64,000 nt of DNA from Limnospira fusiformis SAG 85.79 (GTDB lineage: Bacteria > Cyanobacteriota > Cyanobacteriia > Cyanobacteriales > Microcoleaceae). Below are positions 9,453 to 18,149 of the stretch, piece by piece (position 1 is the stretch's first letter; each line of letters starts with the position of its first letter). Location of the stretch: contig NZ_CP051185.1 in NCBI RefSeq assembly GCF_012516315.1, positions 1,353,403 to 1,417,402 of the forward strand. Reading direction: 5' to 3'. Made by a program: the position numbers and the translations under genes. Under the pieces are notes generated by a model, which had not been told where the DNA came from, ran no database searches, and saw only the letters and a list, made by a program, of their open reading frames with translations.

Positions 9453-9481
9453 AGTATATCTCAGATGATGAGAATTGTCAA
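9453..9481 (-). promoter_or_regulatory. Sigma-70-type promoter of the small RNA
   Basis: -35 TTGACA (9481-9476) and -10 TATACT (9458-9453) with exactly 17 bp between, on the minus strand. It diverges from the SNF2 helicase gene that starts 55 bp away. Confidence 0.65.
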
Positions 9482-9535
9482 TGAATCTCAATGGCTCGGA
9501 ACCAAATAGATTTTTTCACAGAGTAAAAAAGGGAT

Positions 9536-12500
9536 ATGATTAGACTAGAAGATATAACTCGTGGTACAATTATTAAAGGGATTTTGCCTAATGAAAATGT
9601 TACCGTTATTGATGCTGCTTGGTATGGTGATGATGCGATTGAATTGACCTATAAAGATAGTCGGGGGAAACCTGGTAATGAACTACTATTTCGCAGTGAC
9701 CAAGATAGATTAGAAATTGTTAGGGATGGACAGCCCTGGAGTTTTAACGGAGATGGTGCTATATTTAGATTGGTTTCCGAAGCTCACCGCATTCGCCTGG
9801 CTCATTTGTTTGACCCTCGGCTGGCTGTTCATACTTCTTTGGTGGAACCTCTCCCACACCAAATTGATGCCGTTTATAACCAAATGCTGAACCGTCAACC
9901 TTTGCGGTTTCTGTTGGCTGATGACCCCGGGGCGGGTAAAACTATTATGGCGGGATTATTGATTCGGGAATTGTTGATTAGAGGGGATTTACAAAAGTGT
10001 TTGATTGTCTGTCCGGGGAGTTTGGCGATACAGTGGCAAGATGAATTGTCTCAGAAGTTTCACCTACCTTTTGAAATTTTGACAAACGATCGCCTTGAAG
10101 CTGCCCGCAGTGGGAACGCTTTTACGGAAATTCCCCTACTGGTTGCTCAATTAGATAAACTTAGCCGTAATCCTAAGTTACAGGCTAAACTCGCCCAAAC
10201 TGATTGGGATTTGGTCGTAGTTGATGAGGCTCATAAACTCTCGGCTTCCTTTTTTGGGGGGGAAATTAAGGAAACTAAACGCTATAAATTGGGGAAACTT
10301 CTGTCGGGGTTGACTCGCCATTTTTTGCTGATGACCGCTACGCCGCATAATGGGAAAGAAGAGGATTTTCAGCTATTTTTGGCTCTGTTGGATGCCGATC
10401 GCTTTGAGGGGAAATTTCGGGATGGTGTCCATGTCTGCGAGACCGCTGATTTGATGCGTCGCCTCATTAAAGAAAACTTGCTAAAATTTGATGGTCGTCC
10501 CCTGTTTCCAGAACGTCGCGCCCATACCGTGGAATATCGTCTCTCGGAGTTGGAAGCCATCCTTTATAAACAAGTAACCGACTATGTGAAAGAAGAATTT
10601 AATCGCGCCGATAACCTGCAAAAAGGACGTAGGGGAACCGTGGGTTTTGCCTTAACTATTCTCCAGCGTCGTCTGGCTTCCTCTCCCGAAGCTATTTATC
10701 AGTCTCTGAAACGACGGCGCGATCGCCTCCAAAAAAGACTGCGGGAAGAACAACTAAACCAACGAGGACTCAACGCGGAATTTGACCTTGATCAACAAGA
10801 CATTGATGATGATTTGGAAGACTTACCCAGTAGCGAGAGGGAAAACATCGAAACCGAAGTCGTTGACCTGGCGACCGCTTCTCGGACTATTCAGGAATTA
10901 CAGACAGAAATCGAACGTTTGCGCCAATTGGAAGAGTTAGCCCAACGGGTGCGCCAGAGTGGGAAAGATTGCAAATGGGAACAATTATCTAAGGTTATGG
11001 AAAACGAAATTTTTGCCTTTCCTAACCCCCAGAATGGCGACCATGAACCCGGACAGAAAGCATTGCGGAAACTGGTAATTTTTACGGAACATCGCGATAC
11101 CCTTAACTATTTGCGCGATCGCATTAAAACCCTTTTAGGTCGTCCTGAAGCCGTAGTTACCATTCATGGAAGTATGGGACGGGATGAACGCAAAAAAGCC
11201 GAAGAAGACTTTAAACAGGATGTTACCGTCCAGGTATTAGTAGCCACCGACGCAGCGGGGGAAGGAATTAACCTACAACGCGCCCATCTTATGGTTAATT
11301 ATGACCTACCTTGGAATCCGAATCGTTTGGAGCAGAGATTTGGGCGCATTCACCGGATCGGACAGACGGAAGTTTGTCATTTGTGGAATTTGGTCGCCGG
11401 GGAAACGCGGGAGGGGGATGTATATTTATCGCTGTTGCGGAAACTGGAAATTGAGCAAAACGCCCTGGGGGGTCAGGTGTTTGATGTGTTGGGAAAAGCG
11501 ATCGCTCAGGTAGAATTGCGGGAGTTGCTCATTGAAGCTATCCGCTATGGCGATCGCCCTGATATTAAAGCCAAACAGCAGCAATTGAGCGATCGCCTGA
11601 ACCGGGAATATTTGCAAACACTCATCGAAGAAAAAGCCCTCGCGAGAGACTCCTTGGATACCATCAAAGTTCAAGCCATTCGGAAGGACATGGAAAGGGC
11701 GCAAGCGCGGAAACTCCAACCCCATTTTATCGGCTTATTTTTCCAGGAGGCTTTTACCCGCCTAGGGGGAACCATGCGACTCCGGGAACCCCAACGTTAT
11801 CAAATAAACAACGTTCCCGCCGTTATTCGTCATCGCGATCGCCAAATAGGACTGAGTAAACCTATACTAAGTTATGAGCGGATCTGTTTTGAGAAGGATT
11901 TAGTCAGCGTCCCCGGGAAACCCATAGCCGACCTAGTTTGTCCTGGTCATCCCCTTCTTGATGCCACCCTAGACCTGATTTTAGAACGTCATCGAAATCT
12001 ATTGCGTCAGGGGAGCATTTTGGTTGATGATAGTCCTAACCCGCAGCCAGAGAGAATCTTAGTTTATCTGGAACATAGCATTCAGGACGCGCGAACCGAC
12101 TCCAACGGACAGCGGCGGTTAGTCTCCCGCAGAATGCAATATGTGGAACTTCCCTGTAGTCTGTTTCCCGACGGCGACCCGACTCCCTCCCCCGCTATTA
12201 ATGGGGGATATGCGCCTTATTTGGACTATCGCCCCCTCACCGAAGAGGAACATAAAGCGATCGCTCCTTTTCTGCCTAATTTACCGCCAAAAGAGGACAT
12301 TGAGAAACAGGCGACTACCTACGCCATTACCCATTTAGTCCAACCCCACCTGGAAGAGGTCCAGAAACCCAAACAGGAACTCATTGATAAAACCCTAGTC
12401 GCCGTCAAAGACCGACTCACCAAGGAAATTAACTATTGGGACCAAAGGGCTGTCAGTTTGCGCCTGGATGAAAAAGCGGGGAAACCCAATGCTAAACTTA

Positions 12501-13051
12501 ACTCTAGCAAAGCCCAGCAACGGGCGGACGAGTTAGCCTCCCGCCTAGAAAAAAGGCTCCGCGAACTGGAAGACGAGCGCCGACTTTCACCTTTACCCCC
12601 CGTGGTGGTAGGGGCAGCTTTAATCATTCCCAGCCACCGTCTGGCAGCCCTACAACCCCCCTCGCCGAAGATTTCCGACACTTTTGCCCAAAACCGGCAA
12701 GCCGTGGAATTAGCGGCAATGGAGGCGGTGATGCGGAAGGAAACGGAGTTAGGCTATCAACCGCGAGACGTTAGCGCCGAAAAGTGCGGTTATGATATCG
12801 AGTCGGTCATTCCCGAAACGGGAAAATTGCGGTTTATCGAGGTGAAAGGACGCATTGAGGGGGCGCAAACGGTGACGGTGACTAAAAACGAGATTTTGAC
12901 GGCCTTAAACCGACCTGATAGCTATATCCTAGCATTAGTGGAAGTTCCAGGCGATCGCATTTCCTATATCCACCAACCGTTTCAGCAACAACCCGATTTT
13001 GCCGCTCACAGTATCAATTATAGTTGGCGAGACCTAATAATTAATAATTAA
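9536..13051 (+). CDS. DrmD-like SNF2-family helicase with C-terminal DUF3883 (putative nuclease-like) domain
   Basis: A 1171-residue SF2 helicase. Walker A is DDPGAGKT (129-136), motif II DEAH (230-233), motif III MTATPHN, motif V GEGINLQ and motif VI RFGRIHRIGQ, as in SNF2/RapA-type translocases. The C-terminus (about 1065-1135) matches DUF3883: GYDI with D1087, then RFIEVKGR with E1102-V-K1104. That is a D...ExK arrangement seen in PD-(D/E)xK nucleases; activity is inferred. Similar proteins are DrmD of class 1 DISARM and helicases clustered with DUF1156 and DUF499 genes. The last codons (IINN-stop) lie inside AATTAAT heptamers, and a 2.2 kb repeat array separates it from its likely partner methyltransferase. 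Confidence 0.85.
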   Translation: MIRLEDITRGTIIKGILPNENVTVIDAAWYGDDAIELTYKDSRGKPGNELLFRSDQDRLEIVRDGQPWSFNGDGAIFRLVSEAHRIRLAHLFDPRLAVHTSLVEPLPHQIDAVYNQMLNRQPLRFLLADDPGAGKTIMAGLLIRELLIRGDLQKCLIVCPGSLAIQWQDELSQKFHLPFEILTNDRLEAARSGNAFTEIPLLVAQLDKLSRNPKLQAKLAQTDWDLVVVDEAHKLSASFFGGEIKETKRYKLGKLLSGLTRHFLLMTATPHNGKEEDFQLFLALLDADRFEGKFRDGVHVCETADLMRRLIKENLLKFDGRPLFPERRAHTVEYRLSELEAILYKQVTDYVKEEFNRADNLQKGRRGTVGFALTILQRRLASSPEAIYQSLKRRRDRLQKRLREEQLNQRGLNAEFDLDQQDIDDDLEDLPSSERENIETEVVDLATASRTIQELQTEIERLRQLEELAQRVRQSGKDCKWEQLSKVMENEIFAFPNPQNGDHEPGQKALRKLVIFTEHRDTLNYLRDRIKTLLGRPEAVVTIHGSMGRDERKKAEEDFKQDVTVQVLVATDAAGEGINLQRAHLMVNYDLPWNPNRLEQRFGRIHRIGQTEVCHLWNLVAGETREGDVYLSLLRKLEIEQNALGGQVFDVLGKAIAQVELRELLIEAIRYGDRPDIKAKQQQLSDRLNREYLQTLIEEKALARDSLDTIKVQAIRKDMERAQARKLQPHFIGLFFQEAFTRLGGTMRLREPQRYQINNVPAVIRHRDRQIGLSKPILSYERICFEKDLVSVPGKPIADLVCPGHPLLDATLDLILERHRNLLRQGSILVDDSPNPQPERILVYLEHSIQDARTDSNGQRRLVSRRMQYVELPCSLFPDGDPTPSPAINGGYAPYLDYRPLTEEEHKAIAPFLPNLPPKEDIEKQATTYAITHLVQPHLEEVQKPKQELIDKTLVAVKDRLTKEINYWDQRAVSLRLDEKAGKPNAKLNSSKAQQRADELASRLEKRLRELEDERRLSPLPPVVVGAALIIPSHRLAALQPPSPKISDTFAQNRQAVELAAMEAVMRKETELGYQPRDVSAEKCGYDIESVIPETGKLRFIEVKGRIEGAQTVTVTKNEILTALNRPDSYILALVEVPGDRISYIHQPFQQQPDFAAHSINYSWRDLIINN

Positions 13052-15212
13052 TAATTAATAATTAATAATTAATAATTGGGGAAAACTGTTGTGGTGGCTG
13101 AGAAACCCGGTTTCTTTGAGAAACCGGGTTTCTTGACTTGTGGGGGGAAACTCCGTTGACTGGAGGCTGAGAAACCCGGCTTATTTCTGGAGGGTTAGAA
13201 ACCCGGTTTCTTTGAGAAACCGGGTTTCTTGACTTGTGGGGGGAAACTCCGTTGACTGGAGGCTGAGAAACCCGGCTTATTTCTGGTGGCTGAGAAACCC
13301 GGTTTCTTTGAGAAACCGGGTTTCTTGACTTGTGGGGGGAAACTCCGTTGACTGGAGGCTGAGAAACTCGGCTTATTTCTGGAGGGTTAGAAACCCGGTT
13401 TCTTTGAGAAACCGGGTTTCTTGACTTGTGGGGGGAAACTCCGTTGACTGGAGGCTGAGAAACCCGGCTTATTTCTGGTGGCTGAGAAACCCGGTTTCTT
13501 TGAGAAACCGGGTTTCTTGACTTGTGGGGGGAAACTCCGTTGACTGGAGGCTGAGAAACCCGGCTTATTTCTGGTGGCTGAGAAACCCGGTTTCTTTGAG
13601 AAACCGGGTTTCTTGACTTCTGGGGGGAAACTCCGTTGACTGGAGGCTGAGAAACTCGGCTTATTTCTGGAGGGTTAGAAACCCGGTTTCTTTGAGAAAC
13701 CGGGTTTCTTGACTTCTGGGGGGAAACTCCGTTGACTGGAGGCTGAGAAACCCGGCTTATTTCTGGAGGGTTAGAAACCCGGTTTCTTTGAGAAACCGGG
13801 TTTCTTGACTTCTGGGGGAAACTCCGTTGACTGGAGGCTGAGAAACCCGGCTTATTTCTGGAGGGTGAGAAACCCGGTTTCTTTGAGAAACCGGGTTTCT
13901 TGACTTCTGGGGGAAACTCCGTTGACTGGAGGCTGAGAACTCCGGCTTATTTCTGGAGGGTTAGAAACCCGGTTTCTTTGAGAAACCGGGTTTCTTGACT
14001 TCTGGGGGGAAACTCCGTTGACTGGAGGCTGAGAAACCCGGCTTATTTCTGGAGGGTTAGAAACCCGGTTTCTTTGAGAAACCGGGTTTCTTGACTTCTG
14101 GGGGGAAACTCCGTTGACTGGAGGCTGAGAAACTCGGCTTATTTCTGGAGGGTTAGAAACCCGGTTTCTTTGAGAAACCGGGTTTCTTGACTTCTGGGGG
14201 GAAACTCCGTTGACTGGAGGCTGAGAAACTCGGCTTATTTCTGGAGGGTTAGAAACCCGGTTTCTTTGAGAAACCGGGTTTCTTGACTTCTGGGGGGAAA
14301 CTCCGTTGACTGGAGGCTGAGAAACCCGGCTTATTTGTGGTGGCTGAGAAACCCGGTTTCTTTGAGAAACCGGGTTTCTTGACTTCTGGGGGGAAACTCC
14401 GTTGACTGGAGGCTGAGAAACTCGGCTTATTTCTGGAGGGTTAGAAACCCGGTTTCTTTGAGAAACCGGGTTTCTTGACTTCTGGGGGGAAACTCCGTTG
14501 ACTGGAGGCTGAGAAACTCGGCTTATTTCTGGAGGGTTAGAAACCCGGTTTCTTTGAGAAACCGGGTTTCTTGACTTCTGGGGGGAAACTCCGTTGACTG
14601 GAGGCTGAGAAACCCGGCTTATTTCTGGTGGCTGAGAAACCCGGTTTCTTTGAGAAACCGGGTTTCTTGACTTGTGGGGGGAAACTCCGTTGACTGGAGG
14701 CTGAGAAACCCGGCTTATTTCTGGAGGGTTAGAAACCCGGTTTCTTTGAGAAACCGGGTTTCTTGACTTGTGGGGGGAAACTCCGTTGACTGGAGGCTGA
14801 GAAACCCGGCTTATTTCTGGTGGCTGAGAAACCCGGTTTCTTTGAGAAACCGGGTTTCTTGACTTGTGGGGGGAAACTCCGTTGACTGGAGGCTGAGAAA
14901 CCCGGCTTATTTGTGGTGGCTGAGAAACCCGGCTTATTTCTGGCGGGTTAGAAACCCGGTTTCTTTGAGAAACCCGGTTTCTTGACTTGTGGGGGGAAAC
15001 TCCGTTGACTGGAGGCTGAGAAACCCGGCTTATTTGTGGTGGCTGAGAAACCCGGCTTATTTGTGGTGGCTGAGAAACCCGGTTTCTTTGAGAAACCCGG
15101 TTTCTTGACTTGTGGGGGGGGAAAGCCGGGTAGGTTATCCATATAACGCCACGAGGGCGATAATAATTAATTATCCATTATTAATTATTAATTATTAATT
15201 ATTAATTATTAA
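13052..15212. repeat. Tandem array A: about 21 units of 96 bp with perfect REP-like palindrome
   Basis: The array starts and ends with AATTAAT heptamers. The unit contains TTGACTTSTGGGGGGAAACTCCG, CTGGAGGCTGAGAAAC and a 15-bp perfect inverted repeat, AGAAACCCGGTTTCT-TTG-AGAAACCGGGTTTCT. Successive copies of CGGGTTTCTTGACTT are 96 bp apart. Variation is mainly GTG/CTG and TTAG/TGAG swaps, and the last two units are rearranged. Minus-strand open frames here are by-products of the repeats. No gene is visible. Confidence 0.95.
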
Positions 15213-15215
15213 TTG

Positions 15216-18149
15216 ATGCCTGACCAGCTATACTGGGAGTCGGTGTCTACACTGCTTCCCATGACCTACCGCAAAAAACTCATCGAAGTTGCCCTACCCC
15301 TCGAAGCCATTAATATGGAGTCCGCGCGGGAAAAGTCTATTCGTCACGGACACCCCTCGACTCTGCATTTGTGGTGGGCGCGGCGACCTTTGGCGGCTTG
15401 TAGGGCGGTGCTTTGGGCTTCTTTGGTAGATGACCCCAGTAGTTGGCCGGAAAAATTCCCCACCCTGGAAGCACAAACCCAGGAAAGACAACGCCTTTTT
15501 GATATCTTAGGCCGAATTGTGGTCGATACCGATAAGAAGGGGAAACAAAAACAGGTGGTGCGGGGTTTGGTGTCTTGGGATGATATCAAAGACCCCCAGG
15601 TTATTCAAGACGCACAAAGGGAGATAGCCCGCTGTTTGGCGTGGGGAAGGGGGGAAAAACCACCGACGAAACCGGAAGAGGTCCGGGAGTATATCGCCCA
15701 GTATGCGCCACCCGCCTATGACCCTTTTGCGGGAGGTGGGTCTATTCCCCTGGAAGCGCAACGGTTGGGGTTGGAAGCCCATGCTAGTGATTTGAACCCG
15801 GTGGCGGTATTAATTAATAAGGCGTTGATTGAAATTCCCCCTCGGTTTGCGAATTTACCCCCGGTGAATGGAGATGATAGAAAACGGACTGGGTTAGAGT
15901 CTTGGCGTGGCGCACAGGGGTTGGCTGCCGATGTGCGATATTATGGAAGTTGGATGCGAGAGGTGGCTGTTAACGGCATTGGGGATTTATATCCTCCGGT
16001 GACTTTGGAAAATGGCGACAAGGCGACGGTTATTGCTTGGTTATGGGCGCGGACGGTGACTTGTCCTAACCCTGCTTGTGGCTGTCAAATGCCTTTGGTG
16101 CGAAGTTTTAACCTTTCCACAAAGACGGGAAAGGAGACTTGGGTTGAATATGCCATTAACGGGGAAACTAGCCCCCCCGAAATTGATTTTGTGGTGAAGA
16201 CGGGGAAGGGAAAACCACGGGAGGGGACGGTTGACCGCAAGGGGGCGGTTTGTCTGGCTTGCGGCACTTCTGTAAAATTGGATTATGTGCGGTCAGAAGG
16301 TCGTCAGAAACGCATGGGGGTTAAATTAATGGCTATTGTGGCTGAAGGTAAAAATGGCAGGATTTATTTACCCCCCACCAAACAACAGGAAAATATTGCT
16401 TTTTCCGCTAAACCAAAATGGCAGCCTGATGCAATTCTACCCAAAAATCCACGGGATTTTAAAACTCCTAATTATGGGATGACAAGTTTTGGCGATTTAT
16501 TCACCTCCCGTCAATTGGTGGCTTTAACTACTTTTAGTGATTTGGTCGGGGAAGCTAAAGATAAGGCTTTTCAAGATGCCCTGGCTGTGGGATTATCTGA
16601 TGATGATATTCCCTTGAATAAGGGGGGTAATGGCGCGAGGGCTTATAGTGAAGCGATCGCAGTTTATTTGGCGTTTGCTTTGGATAAATGTGCAGATTAC
16701 TGGAATACTATTGCCACTTGGATGCCAAGAGGAACAGTAGGTCATTTGTTTACAAAACAGGCTATCCAAATGACATGGGATTTTGTAGAAGCTAATGGGC
16801 TTGTTGATTTTCATTGTGCATGGCATGAATCTTTTGAATGGGTTTCAAAAAACCTCGAAACTTACTCTAATATCTCACTCGGAAAAGTTACCCAACATGA
16901 TGCAACCGCCCCTCACCCCAACGACACCACCCCAAAACTCATCTCAACCGACCCGCCCTATTATGATAATATTGGCTACGCGGATTTATCGGATTTTTTC
17001 TATGTGTGGCTGCGTCAATCTTTGGGTTTAATTTATCCTGATGTTTGCAGCACCCTGTTAGTGCCGAAATCTCAAGAATTGATAGCAACCCCCTACCGCC
17101 ATAAAGGCGAAAAAAACCAGGCTAAACAATTTTTTGAAGCCGGATTAATGCAGGCGTTTAAGCGCATCAATAGCATAGCTGATGCTAACTATCCGGTGAC
17201 CGTTTATTATGCTTTTAAACAAGCCGAAACTGATGCTAAAGATAAGGTTGCTTCTACGGGTTGGGAAACCATGTTAGAAGGGTTAATGCAGGCTAACTTT
17301 AGCATTGGTGGAACATGGCCAATGCGTAGCGAACGCAGTGGTCGCATGGTTGCCAATAATTCAAACGCCCTATCTTCTTCTATAGTGTTAGTGTGTCGTC
17401 CCCGTGGTGAGAATGCGGCACCAACGACGAAGCGAAAATTTTTAAGTGAATTGCAAAACGAACTCCCCCAGGCGCTAAAAACGCTGCAAGAGGGAAACAT
17501 CGCCCCGGTTGACCTAGCCCAAGCCAGTATCGGACCGGGTATGGCAATATATAGCAAGTATAGCGAAGTTTTAGAAAACGATGGCAGCAAGTTGACCGTC
17601 CGCAGCGCCCTACAATTAATTAATCAACTCCTAGATGAATACCTGACGGACCAAGAAGGGGAATTTGACAGCGATACCCGTTGGGCGTTAACATGGTTTC
17701 AACAATACCAATTCGACCCCGGACTATATGGGGAAGCCGAAACCCTGTCGAAGGCGAGAAATACCAGTATAGAAGGGTTAGAAACGGCGGGAATTTTAAC
17801 GGCGAAAGCGGGGAAAGTCCGGTTGCTGACACGGGATGAACTCCCGGAGAAATTGACGGCGGAAAAAGATACACGCCTCCCCCACTGGAAACTCACCCAA
17901 GGGCTAATTCAGCGACTCCTACAAAAGGGAGAAACGGGGGCGGCGGAGTTGCTGTCTGGGCTTCGACAACAGAAAGCGGAGGTAGAAATAGCCAGGGACC
18001 TCGCCTATCGTCTATATAATTTATGCGATCGCAAAGGATGGTCATCGGAAGCGATCGCCTATAATAGTCTAGTAGTATCCTGGCCGGAAATCACCCGTTT
18101 AGCCAGTGAGTTTGCCGCTAAACCTTCCCAAGGGGAACTTTTCAATTAA
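15216..18149 (+). CDS. DUF1156 DNA methyltransferase (adenine-specific type, Zn-ribbon) of a DISARM-related system
   Basis: About 977 residues from ATG 15216; a start at MTYRKKLIEVALP, 15 codons further on, is also possible. The N-terminus (EVALPLEAINMESAREKS, HPSTLHLWWARRPLAA) is the DUF1156 domain. SAM motif I is DPFAGGGSIP (170-179) and the catalytic motif is DPPY (580-583), fitting an amino-methyltransferase. Cysteines C284/C289/C291 and C347/C350 form a zinc-ribbon-like insertion. It resembles DrmMI of DISARM and COG1743 proteins. It probably methylates host DNA to mark self, working with the flanking helicase and HEPN-ATPase genes. Neighbouring arrays separate it by about 2 kb on each side, so separate transcripts are likely. 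Confidence 0.85.
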   Translation: MPDQLYWESVSTLLPMTYRKKLIEVALPLEAINMESAREKSIRHGHPSTLHLWWARRPLAACRAVLWASLVDDPSSWPEKFPTLEAQTQERQRLFDILGRIVVDTDKKGKQKQVVRGLVSWDDIKDPQVIQDAQREIARCLAWGRGEKPPTKPEEVREYIAQYAPPAYDPFAGGGSIPLEAQRLGLEAHASDLNPVAVLINKALIEIPPRFANLPPVNGDDRKRTGLESWRGAQGLAADVRYYGSWMREVAVNGIGDLYPPVTLENGDKATVIAWLWARTVTCPNPACGCQMPLVRSFNLSTKTGKETWVEYAINGETSPPEIDFVVKTGKGKPREGTVDRKGAVCLACGTSVKLDYVRSEGRQKRMGVKLMAIVAEGKNGRIYLPPTKQQENIAFSAKPKWQPDAILPKNPRDFKTPNYGMTSFGDLFTSRQLVALTTFSDLVGEAKDKAFQDALAVGLSDDDIPLNKGGNGARAYSEAIAVYLAFALDKCADYWNTIATWMPRGTVGHLFTKQAIQMTWDFVEANGLVDFHCAWHESFEWVSKNLETYSNISLGKVTQHDATAPHPNDTTPKLISTDPPYYDNIGYADLSDFFYVWLRQSLGLIYPDVCSTLLVPKSQELIATPYRHKGEKNQAKQFFEAGLMQAFKRINSIADANYPVTVYYAFKQAETDAKDKVASTGWETMLEGLMQANFSIGGTWPMRSERSGRMVANNSNALSSSIVLVCRPRGENAAPTTKRKFLSELQNELPQALKTLQEGNIAPVDLAQASIGPGMAIYSKYSEVLENDGSKLTVRSALQLINQLLDEYLTDQEGEFDSDTRWALTWFQQYQFDPGLYGEAETLSKARNTSIEGLETAGILTAKAGKVRLLTRDELPEKLTAEKDTRLPHWKLTQGLIQRLLQKGETGAAELLSGLRQQKAEVEIARDLAYRLYNLCDRKGWSSEAIAYNSLVVSWPEITRLASEFAAKPSQGELFN

